Origin: an uncultured Ectothiorhodospiraceae bacterium
GTDB taxonomy: Bacteria > Pseudomonadota > Gammaproteobacteria > UBA6429 > Thiohalophilaceae
NCBI GenBank assembly: GCA_947259575.1
Contig: CAMYMU010000059.1
Coordinates: 1 to 37,024 of the forward strand
Reading direction: 5' to 3'
Length of the DNA stretch: 37,024 bases
Below the pieces are notes generated by a model. That model had not been told where the DNA came from and made no database searches. It worked only from the letters and a program-made list of their open reading frames with translations. A program made the position numbers and the translations under genes. Shown here one piece after another: positions 15,740-26,130 of the stretch. How positions within the stretch are numbered: the stretch's first letter is position 1; every line of letters begins with the position of its first letter.

Positions 15740-18118
15740 TTATTCTTCGCCTTCAACCTCTTCATGCAATGGAATTAATCGTTCCACTGAACGGAAGCCT
15801 TGGGGTAACTTACGGCCACGTTGCGCTCTTTCACCTTCGAAGTTTTCCATTTCATCCTGGGTCAGAATCTTGTGACGTTTACCGGAGAATATCTTAATGC
15901 TGTCTTTGTCGTTGACGACGGTGACTGCAGTAACATCTTCGCCTTTGTTACGAGCACCAGGGGGAATGTTGATGATTTTGATCCCCTTGCCTTTTGGCAT
16001 CACCGGGATTTCATCAATATGATGGATAAGCATATGGCCTTCACTGGTCACTGCAACTACCCAGTTGTTTTCCATATCTTCAACCAGTGCTGGTTGTAGA
16101 ACCATTGCGCCCGTTGGCACTTTCATTACAACCTTGCCTTTTTTGTTGCGGGTGATTAAATCTTCAATCTTAGCGACAAATCCGTAACCACTACTGTTTG
16201 CCAACAAGACATGTTGATCTGGGTTGCCTGAGACGACACCACAGAAACGTGCTCCGGCGGGTGGACTCAAACGACCGGTCAAAGGTTCACCCATTCCGCG
16301 TGCCGATGGTAAGGTATGGCTTGGAACCGCATAAGTACGCCCAGTTGAATCAATAAAAATAGAAAGTTGATTGGTCTTGGTTTGTACTGAATCAAGGTAT
16401 TGATCACCAGACTTATAGGCTAAGGCAGCAGCATCAACCTCATGTCCTTTCGCAGCTCGAATCCAGCCTTTATCAGAAAGCACCACTGTCACAGGATCAG
16501 AGCTGATTAAGGATGTCTCATCCATTGCCTGTGCAGCATCACGTGAGACAATTGGCGAACGACGAGCATCACCAAAGTTTTCAATATCTTCCTGAAGTTC
16601 AGTTCGAACCAGGGTTTTTAGCTTTGCCTTGGAGGCCAACAGGCCTTCTAGTTCTTTGCGTTCTTTGCGCAGTTCTTTTTGCTCTGTCTTGATCTTCATT
16701 TCCTCAAGACGGGCTAACTGGCGTAAACGGGTATCAAGAATGTAATCTGTTTGTACACCGGTGAGCTTGAATCGTTTCATCAGGACGGGTTTTGGTTCAT
16801 CCTCTTTACGAATGATTTTTATGACCAAATCCAGGTTCAGGAAAGCAATGAGCAAACCGTCTAATAAGTGCAGCCGGACTTTAACTTTAGCGAGACGGTG
16901 TTCCAGGCGACGCGTCACTGTTTGAATACGATAATCGATCCACTCTAGCAACATTTGAAGCAGATTGCGCACACCAGGGCGCCCATTCATACCAATCACA
17001 TTCATGTTGACACGGTAGGTACGCTCAAGGTCCGTGGTCGCAAACAGGTGAGTCATCAATTCATCCGCGTTAACCTGATTCGATCTCGGTACAACAACTA
17101 GTCTGGTTGGATTCTCATGATCAGATTCATCACGAAGATCCACTACCATTGGTAATTTCTTGGCGGTCATTTGACCTGCAATTTGTTCCAGGATTTTTGC
17201 GGGTGAGGTTTGGTGCGGCAGAGCGGTAATAATGACATCACCATTCTCTGTTTCATAACGGGCACGCATCCGGATCGAACCCCCACCTTTTTTATACATC
17301 GCACGGATTTCTTTTACCGGGGTAATAATCTCCGCATCAGTCGGGTAGTCTGGGCCCTTAACAAATTTTGTAATGTCAGATAACGTCGATTTAGGATTCT
17401 TTAATAAATGAATCGCAGCCTTACCCACTTCTCTTAAATTATGAGGGGGAATATCCGTTGCCATACCAACAGCAATACCTGTTGTACCATTCAGTAAGAC
17501 ATGAGGTACACGTGCTGGTAATAACTTAGGTTCGTTTAATGAGCCATCAAAGTTAGGCACCCAATCAACCGTCCCCTGCCCCAGTTCACTTAATAGTAAC
17601 TCTGCAAAACCGGATAGACGTGATTCGGTATAACGCATTGCCGCAAATGATTTAGGATCATCAGGTGAACCCCAGTTGCCCTGACCTTCTAATAAAGGAT
17701 AGCGATATGAGAATGGCTGAGCCATTAACACCATGGCTTCGTAGCAGGCACTATCACCATGAGGGTGAAACTTACCTAACACATCACCGACGGTACGAGC
17801 TGATTTCTTAAATTTTGAGCCGGCTTTAAGGCCTAACTCTGACATCGCATAGACAATACGACGCTGTACAGGTTTTAGACCATCACCAACATGCGGCAAC
17901 GCACGATCAAGAATAACGTACATCGAATAATCAAGATAGGCACGCTCAGTAAAGGTTCTAATCGGCAAGCGTTCGATATTGTCATCAAACAATTCTTCTT
18001 GCGCACCCTCCTTGGGCTTCTTGGTTTTTTTCGTCTGTGTTTTTGGTTTTGCAGCGGCTGTTTTCTTCTTAGCTACTTTCTTCTTGGCAGCTTTCTTCTT
18101 TGGGGCTCCTCTAGACAT
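15740..18118 (-). CDS. parC: DNA topoisomerase IV subunit A
   Basis: Cleavage/rejoining subunit of topoisomerase IV, which unlinks daughter chromosomes. The 792-aa protein has the GyrA/ParC core: catalytic Tyr163 in MRYTESRLS, and the quinolone-contact positions Ser123 and Glu127 in [12 protein letters not shown] (E. coli S80, E84), both wild-type. The C-terminal beta-pinwheel begins near 545. Unusually, about 40 residues precede the normal start: a Lys/Ala-rich, histone-H1-like tail ([13 protein letters not shown]) then an acidic turn. There is no internal Met until 66, and GAGGGG before the ATG supports the long start. The start overlaps the parE stop by 8 bp, so the pair is coupled. ParC rather than GyrA is clear from the adjacent parE. 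Confidence 0.97.
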   Translation of the reverse strand: MSRGAPKKKAAKKKVAKKKTAAAKPKTQTKKTKKPKEGAQEELFDDNIERLPIRTFTERAYLDYSMYVILDRALPHVGDGLKPVQRRIVYAMSELGLKAGSKFKKSARTVGDVLGKFHPHGDSACYEAMVLMAQPFSYRYPLLEGQGNWGSPDDPKSFAAMRYTESRLSGFAELLLSELGQGTVDWVPNFDGSLNEPKLLPARVPHVLLNGTTGIAVGMATDIPPHNLREVGKAAIHLLKNPKSTLSDITKFVKGPDYPTDAEIITPVKEIRAMYKKGGGSIRMRARYETENGDVIITALPHQTSPAKILEQIAGQMTAKKLPMVVDLRDESDHENPTRLVVVPRSNQVNADELMTHLFATTDLERTYRVNMNVIGMNGRPGVRNLLQMLLEWIDYRIQTVTRRLEHRLAKVKVRLHLLDGLLIAFLNLDLVIKIIRKEDEPKPVLMKRFKLTGVQTDYILDTRLRQLARLEEMKIKTEQKELRKERKELEGLLASKAKLKTLVRTELQEDIENFGDARRSPIVSRDAAQAMDETSLISSDPVTVVLSDKGWIRAAKGHEVDAAALAYKSGDQYLDSVQTKTNQLSIFIDSTGRTYAVPSHTLPSARGMGEPLTGRLSPPAGARFCGVVSGNPDQHVLLANSSGYGFVAKIEDLITRNKKGKVVMKVPTGAMVLQPALVEDMENNWVVAVTSEGHMLIHHIDEIPVMPKGKGIKIINIPPGARNKGEDVTAVTVVNDKDSIKIFSGKRHKILTQDEMENFEGERAQRGRKLPQGFRSVERLIPLHEEVEGEE

Positions 18119-20000
18119 TAGCCAGATCCCCTCGCTCTTCTAACCATGCCTTTCGATCAGAGGCACGCTTCTTGGCTAACAACATGTCCATCATCGATTG
18201 CGCACCATCGCCGGGTTGAATCGTCAACCGCGCCAGTCGACGGGTATCAGGATCCATAGTGGTCTCACGCAACTGGAGTGGATTCATTTCACCCAAACCT
18301 TTGAAGCGCGTAACCTGGACCTTGGCTTTTTTCTTCTCAGCCGCAATGCGATCAAGGATGCCTTGTTTCTCTGCCTCGTCATGGGCATAAAAAACTTCTT
18401 TCGCTACATCGATTCGGAACAAAGGTGGCATGGCAACATAGATATTTCCTTCTGCAACCAGCGTATGGTAATGACGTAAAAACAAAGCACATAATAACGT
18501 CGCGATGTGGGCACCATCGGAGTCCGCATCGGCAAGCACAATAATTTTTCCGTAACGCAGATTTTTTGTAATACTCGAACCAGGGTCAACCCCGATCGCA
18601 ACGGATATGTCATGAACTTCCTGGGAACCCAGCACTTCGGCTGAATCCACTTCCCAGGTATTTAAGATCTTACCGCGCAGCGGCATGATGGCCTGGAACT
18701 CACGATCACGGGCCTGTTTTGCTGAACCACCTGCCGAATCACCCTCAACTAAAAACAGTTCAGTACGATCCAGATCCTGTGAAGAACAATCTGCTAACTT
18801 GCCGGGTAGAGCTGGACCTTGGGTGATCTTTTTGCGTACAACTTTCTTACCCGCACGCATACGGCTTTGGGCATTATTGATGGCCAACTCCGCGATACGC
18901 TCACCATCTTCGATGTGTTGGTTTAGCCACAGACCAAAAGCATCTTTGACCACACCGGAGACAAAGGTGGCACACTCTCGTGAACTTAACCGTTCTTTAG
19001 TTTGCCCAGAGAATTGTGGATCCAATAACTTAACCGAGAGAATATAACTGACCTTGTCCCATACATCTTCCGGTGAAATCTTGACACCACGTGGCACTAA
19101 ATTACGAAATTCACAAAACTCCCTGACCGCATCAGTCAAACCAGTGCGGAGACCGTTTACATGGGTACCACCCTGTACCGTCGGTACCAGATTTACATAA
19201 CTTTCGGTAAGCGCATTTTCGCCCTCTGCGACCCAGGCCAGCGCCCAATTGACGGTTTCTTCATTGCCTTCCATGGTGCCAACAAAGGCATCGGCCGGCA
19301 CTAACTCACTCTCCTGCAGTGAATCAGTTAGGTAATCTTTTAAGCCATCTTCGTAAAACCATTCTTCTTCTTCACCAGAGGCCTCGTCACCAAAGCCAAC
19401 CGTGAGCCCTGGGCACAGCACGGCCTTGGCACGTAAAATATGTTTGAGGCGAGAAATGGAGAACTTGGGCGAATCAAAGTATTTTTTGTCTGGCCAGAAA
19501 CGAATAGTGGTACCGGTATTACGCTGTCCTACGCTACCAACCACTTTGAGTTTGGAGGTCTTTTTACCGTTGGCAAAGGCCATGTGGTATTCCTTGCCGC
19601 CGCGACTGATCCACACTTCCAGTTGCTTGGACAGAGCATTCACCACCGATACACCTACACCATGTAAACCACCCGAGAATTGATAGTTCTTGTTTGAGAA
19701 CTTACCACCGGCATGGAGACGCGTGAGAATCACTTCTACACCCGGTAACTTTTCCTTGGGGTGTTTATCCACCGGCATACCACGACCATCATCAGTCACT
19801 TCCAGCGAACCATCTTTATAGACATAGACATCGATGCGTGAGGCGTGACCAGCAATCGCCTCATCGACGCTATTATCGATAACTTCCTGTGCTAAGTGAT
19901 TGGGACGCTCGGTCTGAGTGTACATCCCAGGGCGTTTGCGGACCGGTTCGAGTCCGGTTAGTACTTCAATATCTTCAGAGGTATAAGATCGTGCAGCCAT
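18111..20000 (-). CDS. parE: DNA topoisomerase IV subunit B
   Basis: ATPase subunit of topoisomerase IV. The 629-aa protein has a GHKL ATPase (Asn43 in [17 protein letters not shown] at 70-76; [13 protein letters not shown] at 111-123), a transducer domain, and a Toprim domain with EGDSAGG (419-425), PLRGKILN (440-447) and DADSDGAH (491-498) for magnesium. Length equals E. coli ParE (630) rather than the longer GyrB. It directly precedes and overlaps parC. I found no convincing promoter in the AT-rich 258 bp upstream. Identification is secure. Confidence 0.98.
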   Translation of the reverse strand: MAARSYTSEDIEVLTGLEPVRKRPGMYTQTERPNHLAQEVIDNSVDEAIAGHASRIDVYVYKDGSLEVTDDGRGMPVDKHPKEKLPGVEVILTRLHAGGKFSNKNYQFSGGLHGVGVSVVNALSKQLEVWISRGGKEYHMAFANGKKTSKLKVVGSVGQRNTGTTIRFWPDKKYFDSPKFSISRLKHILRAKAVLCPGLTVGFGDEASGEEEEWFYEDGLKDYLTDSLQESELVPADAFVGTMEGNEETVNWALAWVAEGENALTESYVNLVPTVQGGTHVNGLRTGLTDAVREFCEFRNLVPRGVKISPEDVWDKVSYILSVKLLDPQFSGQTKERLSSRECATFVSGVVKDAFGLWLNQHIEDGERIAELAINNAQSRMRAGKKVVRKKITQGPALPGKLADCSSQDLDRTELFLVEGDSAGGSAKQARDREFQAIMPLRGKILNTWEVDSAEVLGSQEVHDISVAIGVDPGSSITKNLRYGKIIVLADADSDGAHIATLLCALFLRHYHTLVAEGNIYVAMPPLFRIDVAKEVFYAHDEAEKQGILDRIAAEKKKAKVQVTRFKGLGEMNPLQLRETTMDPDTRRLARLTIQPGDGAQSMMDMLLAKKRASDRKAWLEERGDLANV

Positions 20001-20134
20001 ACAATGAGTATAAACTCTCTTGTTTTAATTTATGCTGCTAATGATCGCGCAGAAAATTAGTACTATGCAAGTAATAATTACGCAACAAAGGAAAAAATTT
20101 AACTATTGTGAAAAAATAATTTACAGAACGTCTA

Positions 20135-20256
20135 ATTAAGTTCATCAAATGGATGGTGACAAGGCATAAACGAGTGAAAAGGGCGGAATTTACACGAAGT
20201 AAATGAGCACTTCGAACTCGTTTATAACACAGTTAGCACCGTTTCAGGGACTTAAT
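20135..20256. repeat. Large imperfect palindrome between parE and the MCP gene
   Basis: Nested arms: ATTAAGT (20135-20141)/ACTTAAT (20250-20256), GGTG (20155-20158)/CACC (20237-20240), ATAAACGAGT (20166-20175)/ACTCGTTTAT (20216-20225, perfect 10 bp), and TTTAC (20189-20193)/GTAAA (20199-20203). It ends 2 bp before the MCP stop. It may be a REP/MITE-like repeat, or act as the MCP transcript end despite lacking a T run. Confidence 0.55.
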
Positions 20257-20258
20257 CA

Positions 20259-22298
20259 TCAAATCTTGAACTGAGCAACCATTGACTGTAGCTCAACGGC
20301 TAATCGTGCCAGGTCAACGCTTGAATTAGCAATATCTTCCGTACCACGCGCACTTTGATCCGCAACCTGCGAAATATTGGTTACGTTGACATTGATCTCT
20401 TCAGCTACTGTGCCCTGCTGAGTCGACGCACAAGCGATCTGAGTGTTCATATCAGAAATATCTCCAACCGCTGAAGTGATAACTGCAAGCGCCTCACCGG
20501 CCTCACCTGCTTGTTTGACACTGGATTCTGCCTGAGAGCGACCACTATGCATCACCGACACCGCATCTTTTGCACCTTGCTGTAGTTTTTCGATGATAGT
20601 CTGAATCTCTTGAGTTGAATCAGCAGTCCGACTCGCCAAACTACGTACCTCGTCTGCCACTACCGCAAAACCTCGGCCTTGTTCACCTGCGCGTGCCGCT
20701 TCAATAGCCGCGTTTAAGGCCAGCAGGTTAGTTTGCTCGGCAATGCCCTGAATTACATCAAGCACCGTACCAATGGCTTCACTGTCCTGCTCAAGACCAT
20801 CAATCACAGAGGATGCCTTACTGACTTCACTCGCTAGGGTCTCGATAGACTGGATCGTTTTGTTAATGGTCTGCTTACCATTTTGGGCTTGATTGTTTGC
20901 ATTCGTCGCCTGCTCTGCAGCATTGTTAGCATTCGCTGAGACTTCTTGCACCGTAGCGACCATTTCATTCATGGCGGTCGCAACTAAATCAGTATCGGTT
21001 CGTTGCTGTTGGATACCACTCTTGGTGGTATCAACAATGGCAGACATCTCTTCTGCTGCGGCGGCAAGTTGTGAGGTTGAGCCTGCCACCTGACCAATAA
21101 TACCCTGAACTTTGTCGGTAAATTGATTAAAGGCCATTGACATCTGTGCCACTTCATCACGACCTCGCACGCTTAGACGCTTGGTGAGATCACCTTCACC
21201 TTCTGCAATATCACGCATCGCGGCAACAATGTAGTTCAACGGCTTCGAGATCATCACCACTAACAACCAGCTACCTATGATACCGACCAGAATACTCAAT
21301 ACTGAGATAAATACGACTCTCGCAGTTGTGCTATCAACTGAATCAACTAACTCGGTGCTGATTTTTTCTGAGACAGCCGTCTGGGTATTCACTAGTTCGG
21401 TAATATCTGTCTTGATAGTTTGCACTAAGGGGCCAATTTCAGTACGAAGTAAATAGGAATCAGTTCGCCATTTCTCACTACCATGTACTTTAAAAAGTTC
21501 CTCTTGTAAGGAAAAGTACTTCTCCTGCAAGGTGTTTATGTTTTCAACTGCCTCTTGCTGCTCAAAGGTCAGGACATCACTAGCTTCTATTAAGGCCTCA
21601 ATATCTTTCTTAAATCCATCTCGGAATAAGCGGATATTGGAGACATTATCCTGTGTCCGAAATGCAATAAATGCCCTGTTATTATTCAGAATATTCATCC
21701 ACTTTTGGCGCATCTCAGAAAGTTTGTACAATAACCGTTTTCGCTCCGCGGAGCCATCGTTCTCACTATCTTCAGAAGTTAGCATCTGAGTCAAGTTCTG
21801 TTGAATATCTGATGCGATGGGGGCCATCTTCGAGGCAGAAAAGGCGATACCAGGTTGGTTCTTACCAGGATCAAGCACCAACTCAACCATTTGATCGCGA
21901 TAGGCTTCGAAGCTACTCACCTTGCCTTCTATGCTCGCAACGAGTGTCGCAGTTTCTTCACTGTTGATTACCGCAGGCATGGCTTTGAGCTCTGTAATGC
22001 CATCTGATAACGCAGTCAGCGCCATGTCGTAATTTTGTTGATGGATTTCTTCACCACTGGTCAAATAAAAACCCAGTGAGGCATTGGCGCTATCCAGGGC
22101 ATTAGCTAACTGCAATGAGGCAATCGCGACCGGCTGTCTAACTTCGACTACATCTTGTATGTCACCCTTAGTTCGAGTCAAACTATATATAGACTCTCCT
22201 GCCACAACGGTGAGCATGACCAATACGACTCCCACAATCACAATGATGCGGGTGCGAATTTTGAAGGCTGATAGTGCTGTCATTAATTTACTAATCAT
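20259..22298 (-). CDS. Methyl-accepting chemotaxis protein
   Basis: A 679-aa chemoreceptor. TM1 (about 14-36) leads to a long helical periplasmic sensor (about 37-310), TM2 (about 315-340), HAMP, and a cytoplasmic signalling rod with the conserved hairpin [21 protein letters not shown]. The sensor is a helical bundle of unknown ligand. The protein ends without an NWETF-type tether for CheR. The open frame runs 115 codons further upstream, but that part overlaps purC and crosses its terminator; ATG 22298 has GTGGGAT before it and lies just behind a FliA-type promoter, so I place the start there. Flagellar-regulon control is thus likely. Methylation helices are present but sites were not assigned. 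Confidence 0.95.
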   Translation of the reverse strand: MISKLMTALSAFKIRTRIIVIVGVVLVMLTVVAGESIYSLTRTKGDIQDVVEVRQPVAIASLQLANALDSANASLGFYLTSGEEIHQQNYDMALTALSDGITELKAMPAVINSEETATLVASIEGKVSSFEAYRDQMVELVLDPGKNQPGIAFSASKMAPIASDIQQNLTQMLTSEDSENDGSAERKRLLYKLSEMRQKWMNILNNNRAFIAFRTQDNVSNIRLFRDGFKKDIEALIEASDVLTFEQQEAVENINTLQEKYFSLQEELFKVHGSEKWRTDSYLLRTEIGPLVQTIKTDITELVNTQTAVSEKISTELVDSVDSTTARVVFISVLSILVGIIGSWLLVVMISKPLNYIVAAMRDIAEGEGDLTKRLSVRGRDEVAQMSMAFNQFTDKVQGIIGQVAGSTSQLAAAAEEMSAIVDTTKSGIQQQRTDTDLVATAMNEMVATVQEVSANANNAAEQATNANNQAQNGKQTINKTIQSIETLASEVSKASSVIDGLEQDSEAIGTVLDVIQGIAEQTNLLALNAAIEAARAGEQGRGFAVVADEVRSLASRTADSTQEIQTIIEKLQQGAKDAVSVMHSGRSQAESSVKQAGEAGEALAVITSAVGDISDMNTQIACASTQQGTVAEEINVNVTNISQVADQSARGTEDIANSSVDLARLAVELQSMVAQFKI

Positions 22299-22367
22299 AG
22301 TGAATCCCACTAAATTACTAAGGTTCTTGATTTTACTTAGGAATATATCCCTGACTCGTTTGATGAA

Positions 22368-22394
22368 ATATCGGCTTAACGCGCGGAAACTTAA
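22368..22394 (-). promoter_or_regulatory. Sigma-28 (FliA) promoter of the MCP gene
   Basis: On the minus strand, TTAAGTTT (22387-22394), an 11-bp spacer and GCCGATAT (22368-22375) match the consensus TAAAGTTT-N11-GCCGATAA at 7 of 8 in each half. Transcription would start near 22361, about 60 nt before the MCP start. A sigma-70 TTGACA lies just upstream but has no good -10. Confidence 0.75.
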
Positions 22395-22413
22395 ATTTGT
22401 CAAACACTGAAAC

Positions 22414-22449
22414 AAAAAAAAGCCCATTTTAGTAAAAATGGGCTTTTTT
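22414..22449. terminator. Bidirectional-looking Rho-independent terminator after purC
   Basis: A perfect 13-bp stem AAAAGCCCATTTT/AAAATGGGCTTTT (22418-22430 and 22435-22447) with loop AGTA. On the minus strand it is 20 nt after the purC stop and followed by an uninterrupted T run. It ends the dapA-bamC-MBL-purC operon and separates it from the MCP gene. Confidence 0.9.
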
Positions 22450-22467
22450 ATGCATTTTGAGCGGTTT

Positions 22468-23181
22468 TTAAGGCAATTCCACACCCAGGCGATGAGCGAC
22501 CTCTTCATAGGCCTCGACCACGCCACCCAGACCTTGTCGGAAGCGATCCTTATCGAGTTTTTTGCGGGTTTCTGCATCCCAGAGACGGCAGCCATCAGGG
22601 CTAAATTCATCACCCAAATATAGTTTACCCTTGAAATGACCAAACTCTAACTTGTAATCGACTAATAACATTCCAGCATCGAGAAAGAGCTTCTTTAATA
22701 CATCATTTACCTTGAAGGTAAGATCTTTCATTGCATCGATATCTTCCTGGGTACCCCACTTGAAAGAGATAATGTGGTAATCATTGATCATTGGATCATG
22801 CAAATCATCGTTCTTTAAAAAGAACTCAAAGGTAGGCGGGTTAAGTTCTAAACCATCTTCGACACCCAGGCGTCTCACCAAACTACCGCTCGCAATGTTT
22901 CTCACTACACATTCAATCGGTAACATCTTAAGACGTTTAACCAGTGATTCCTGATCGTTGAGTATGCTCTCAAAATGAGTTGGCACTCCCGCCTCTTCCA
23001 GTTTTTGCATAATGAAGGCATTGAAACGATTGTTGACCATACCTTTACGATCAAGCTGCTCAATTTTTTCACCATCGAATGCTGAGGTGTCATTACGAAA
23101 ATGCATGATCATTTTGTCAGGATCGTCGGTGGTATAAACCGTCTTAGCCTTACCAACAATTAATTCGTCACGTTTATTCAT
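22468..23181 (-). CDS. purC: SAICAR synthetase (purC)
   Basis: Phosphoribosylaminoimidazole-succinocarboxamide synthase: joins aspartate to CAIR using ATP in purine synthesis. The sequence tracks E. coli PurC closely (GKAKTVY near the start, [64 protein letters not shown]). The open frame extends to a GTG at 23208, but the ATG at 23181 gives 237 aa, exactly the E. coli length, and avoids overlap with the upstream gene. It is the last gene of the dapA-bamC-MBL-purC operon, 16 bp after the MBL gene. Identification is secure. Confidence 0.97.
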   Translation of the reverse strand: MNKRDELIVGKAKTVYTTDDPDKMIMHFRNDTSAFDGEKIEQLDRKGMVNNRFNAFIMQKLEEAGVPTHFESILNDQESLVKRLKMLPIECVVRNIASGSLVRRLGVEDGLELNPPTFEFFLKNDDLHDPMINDYHIISFKWGTQEDIDAMKDLTFKVNDVLKKLFLDAGMLLVDYKLEFGHFKGKLYLGDEFSPDGCRLWDAETRKKLDKDRFRQGLGGVVEAYEEVAHRLGVELP

Positions 23182-23197
23182 TTTTTTATTCTCAGTA

Positions 23198-23959
23198 CTA
23201 ATTAACACTCATCCAGTCAAAACCTTCTGCCTGATGAGCAATGTGTATATCATCCGAATCCCAGTCGAGTGCTTCAGCTAACGCCTGCCGAGCCAGGATA
23301 GGATCATTATTCTTTTCACTTATATGCATGGCCACAATCGTCGCGAGTTTGCTTGAATCCATTTTTTGTAGCAGCTCTGCGGCTTGTGCATTATTCAGAT
23401 GACCGTAATCACTGCCGACGCGCATTTTCAGATGAGGAGGATATTCGCCATCTGCGAGCATTTCAATATCGTGATTGCATTCGAGTAACAGTGCATTCAC
23501 ACCACTCAGCATCTCGATAATATAAGGCGTTATCATCCCGGTATCCGTTAATAAGCCTAACTTTTGTTCGCCATTGGAAAACAAAAACTGACATGGTTCG
23601 GATGCATCATGGGGAACCGAATACGGTGTTACTTCTATATCACCCAGTTCGATTCGCTCACCAATGATAATTTCATTGCCCTCAGGGATAACACCTAAGG
23701 TTGTTGCACGACTGGTTCCATGCGTCATCCATACAGGTGTCTTATGTTTTCGTGCAAAAGCACCGACACCCCGAATATGATCACCATGCTCATGGGTTAC
23801 TAATATCGCATCGATCATATCAGCGCTGATGTTAACCCGAGCAAGGCGCATTTCTGTTTCACGAAGTGAAAACCCGCAGTCGACCAGTAAGATTGTCGAG
23901 TTATGCTTTATCAGCGTTGCGTTGCCACGACTACCGCTTCCTAACGAGGCGAATTGCAC
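23198..23959 (-). CDS. MBL-fold metallohydrolase, YycJ/WalJ-like
   Basis: A 253-aa cytoplasmic metallo-beta-lactamase-fold protein. The zinc motif THEHGDH (residues 55-61) and the early [15 protein letters not shown] are typical of the YycJ/WalJ/YhfI-like group, some of which are exonucleases or phosphodiesterases; further ligands are likely at LTDTG (137-141), LECNHD (158-163) and the late MHIS. No signal peptide. It sits between bamC and purC, 15 and 16 bp from its neighbours, in an operon that in E. coli lacks it. The substrate is unknown; hydrolysis of a phosphodiester or nucleic acid is a family-based guess. Confidence 0.88.
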   Translation of the reverse strand: MQFASLGSGSRGNATLIKHNSTILLVDCGFSLRETEMRLARVNISADMIDAILVTHEHGDHIRGVGAFARKHKTPVWMTHGTSRATTLGVIPEGNEIIIGERIELGDIEVTPYSVPHDASEPCQFLFSNGEQKLGLLTDTGMITPYIIEMLSGVNALLLECNHDIEMLADGEYPPHLKMRVGSDYGHLNNAQAAELLQKMDSSKLATIVAMHISEKNNDPILARQALAEALDWDSDDIHIAHQAEGFDWMSVN

Positions 23960-23974
23960 CTTATCTCCTTGCCT

Positions 23975-25066
23975 TTATAAGATACTGCCCTGTAAGTCTT
24001 TTAATATTTTACTAGTGACTTCTTTCATATCTTCAGGGACTTCACCGTTTGCCTTGATGATTACTTCGGTCGCAACACCTTTTTCTTCGAGTATGATTAG
24101 ATACTTGAGATGCAAAGGTGCCTGTGTATCAGTAAACAAGTTACCAAATAACCCGCCCTGTTTTGGAATCACAAAAGTCTCAGGTAATTCAATGTAATAG
24201 ATCCCTGCGGTTCTATTCTTATCCTCTACCAGAAAACCAAGGCGGTCAAGCGCGATACCGATATGGCGCCAGGAGCGTGCATATGGCTCGTTGATGGTAA
24301 GGCTGGCATTGTCGCCTTCAAGATTGAGTTTTGTCAGCTCAGTAGGCTTAACCGAGCCAACGTGCTGCTCGGCGATGGTGGCTTCCAGGCCACGGAAAGA
24401 CATAAAGCGCGTTAGCATTTCGATCTCGAGTTCAGGATCTGATTGGCGTGGGACCCATTTGGTTTGCACCTCTGAAAGGTGATCTTGCTCGTCACCTTCC
24501 ACAATTTCTTTTAAGCCCTGGTGATTTACGAACAAGCGTGTTAGTTCTGCTTTTGGATCCCATTCAAGTCGAATACGATACCTGTCCATATAACCTGATG
24601 AAAACAAACCGCTAAGAAATTCTGTCAAAAAGTTAGTTGGTACATCATAGCGGTTCTCGAGCCAGTCTGTTTCGATAAAACCAATGCGCGGATGCTCTCG
24701 CTTGATTTTAAAACCAAGGCGCGTAAAAAAGGTTTTGATGTCTTCCCATACCGCTTCGCCAGCTCCATCGACTTCGAGCCAAAACAGGTTACCACTGCGA
24801 ACAAAACGCATACCTTCATAACTTTGTGCATATTTTGCTGTCGGTTGCCCACCTAGCTTCTCTTCATAGCTTGAATAGGTCTTAACACTGCGCTCTAATT
24901 CTTTTAAGGTTGAGTCGCTCCCCGCCTCTGGTTTATCCAGGCCAGGAGGGACTTCCAGATCTTCCAAGTCAATAGATGCCTTGTAAACGCCTTTATAATC
25001 TCGGGTGGTTGAAGAACAGGATGCAATAAAACAAACAGCTAAAATAATACTTGTACGAAACTTCAT
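23975..25066 (-). CDS. bamC: Outer membrane assembly lipoprotein BamC
   Basis: A lipoprotein subunit of the BAM complex that inserts beta-barrel proteins in the outer membrane. The signal peptide ends in IASC with lipidated Cys17. A long unstructured stretch follows (about 20-85; in BamC this segment binds BamD), then two helix-grip domains (about 90-210 and 240-360) as in E. coli BamC (344 aa). Sequence similarity is only moderate, but the family features (DYKGVYKASIDLEDLEVPPGL near the N-terminus, and the lipobox) and the dapA-bamC-purC order agree with BamC/NlpB. Spacing is 21 bp after dapA. Confidence 0.92.
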   Translation of the reverse strand: MKFRTSIILAVCFIASCSSTTRDYKGVYKASIDLEDLEVPPGLDKPEAGSDSTLKELERSVKTYSSYEEKLGGQPTAKYAQSYEGMRFVRSGNLFWLEVDGAGEAVWEDIKTFFTRLGFKIKREHPRIGFIETDWLENRYDVPTNFLTEFLSGLFSSGYMDRYRIRLEWDPKAELTRLFVNHQGLKEIVEGDEQDHLSEVQTKWVPRQSDPELEIEMLTRFMSFRGLEATIAEQHVGSVKPTELTKLNLEGDNASLTINEPYARSWRHIGIALDRLGFLVEDKNRTAGIYYIELPETFVIPKQGGLFGNLFTDTQAPLHLKYLIILEEKGVATEVIIKANGEVPEDMKEVTSKILKDLQGSIL

Positions 25067-25087
25067 GGTTTTCTCACAGAATTCAGA

Positions 25088-25963
25088 TTAAGACACATTG
25101 GCTAACTTCAGCGCGGCACGGATTTTTCCATGATGTGTCTCAGACAAAACGGTTAAGGGTAATCGAATGCCAGTGCCTATCATGCCCATGTCGTGGAGCG
25201 CCCATTTCACAGGGATAGGGTTTGCTTCGAGGAACAGATCCTGATGTAAAGCCATCAGGGTATTGTTTATCGTGGATGCTGTCTCTTTGTCCCCGGCCAG
25301 GGCCGCTACACACATATCGTGCATTGCCTTGGGGGCGACGTTAGTAGTAACGGATATCACACCATGACCACCTGCCAGCATGAAATCCATCCCGGTGGCG
25401 TCATCCCCACTATATATATCAAACTCACCTGAGACGGCGGTCAGAATCTCACGGGCACGCTGAATGTCGCCGGTAGCCTCTTTGATTCCGATGATATTGG
25501 AGATCTTGCTCAGACGGACGACCGTTTCAGTCAGCATATCGACCGCGGTACGGCCTGGTACATTGTACAAAATTTGGGGAATATCAACGGCCTCAGCAAT
25601 TGCCTTGTGGTGCAAATAGAGTCCTTCCTGGGTAGGCTTATTATAATAGGGTGTTACCAGCAGACAGGCATCGGCACCAGCATCTTTTGCACAGCGCGTT
25701 AGCTCAATCGCCTCGGTTGTCGAGTTTGAGCCTGTACCGGCTATGACCGGAATACGCCCAGCCACGGTCTTCACAACATGACGGATCACATAGCAGTGCT
25801 CTTCTTCATCGAGGGTCGCCGATTCTCCTGTGGTACCGACGGCCACAATCGCATCGGTTCCATTCACTATATGGAATTCAATCAACGAATCGAGAGCTTT
25901 TTCATCAATGGCGCCGTCGTCAGTCATGGGTGTGACCAACGCGACCATACTGCCGCGAAACAT
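25088..25963 (-). CDS. dapA: 4-hydroxy-tetrahydrodipicolinate synthase
   Basis: Condenses pyruvate with aspartate semialdehyde, the first committed step of lysine and diaminopimelate synthesis. A 291-aa TIM barrel with Schiff-base Lys161 in IGIKEATGD, proton-relay Tyr133 (ILYNVPGRT), Thr44/Thr45 (VGTTGESAT) and Arg138. It matches E. coli DapA in length and motifs. It heads the operon dapA-bamC-MBL-purC and diverges from the galT-like gene across 167 bp. I see no lysine riboswitch in that gap and only weak -10 candidates. Identification is secure. Confidence 0.98.
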   Translation of the reverse strand: MFRGSMVALVTPMTDDGAIDEKALDSLIEFHIVNGTDAIVAVGTTGESATLDEEEHCYVIRHVVKTVAGRIPVIAGTGSNSTTEAIELTRCAKDAGADACLLVTPYYNKPTQEGLYLHHKAIAEAVDIPQILYNVPGRTAVDMLTETVVRLSKISNIIGIKEATGDIQRAREILTAVSGEFDIYSGDDATGMDFMLAGGHGVISVTTNVAPKAMHDMCVAALAGDKETASTINNTLMALHQDLFLEANPIPVKWALHDMGMIGTGIRLPLTVLSETHHGKIRAALKLANVS

Positions 25964-26074
25964 ACCTTCCCCTATTTCCCGTCCGGGTAAAAACCGCCAT
26001 GGTATCGGCCCGCTAGCGTCATGACAAGCTGTTTACCGAACAAGCCAATCTATGGGTGTATAGACAGGATAATC

Positions 26075-26083
26075 TGTGATAAT
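26075..26083 (+). promoter_or_regulatory. Extended -10 promoter of the galT-like gene
   Basis: TG-T-GATAAT is an extended -10 with no good -35, about 48 bp before the GTG. A strong AGGAGG ribosome site sits 7 bp before the start. Confidence 0.35.
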
Positions 26084-26130
26084 TCCCTGAAATTCAGTAT
26101 CTTGGATATAGACCGAGAGGAGGTAAGGCT

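Noticed and set aside
17733-17760. Quinolone-resistance change in ParC
   Set aside because: Ser and Glu at the positions equal to E. coli 80 and 84 are both wild-type.
22299-22643. 115-codon N-terminal extension of the chemoreceptor reading frame
   Set aside because: It overlaps purC, crosses its terminator, and a FliA promoter with a suitable ATG lies downstream.
23182-23208. Nine-codon upstream extension of purC from a GTG
   Set aside because: The ATG at 23181 gives exactly the E. coli PurC length and avoids overlapping the upstream stop.
25964-26130. Lysine riboswitch before dapA
   Set aside because: The gap is 167 bp shared with a divergent gene and shows no aptamer-like stems.
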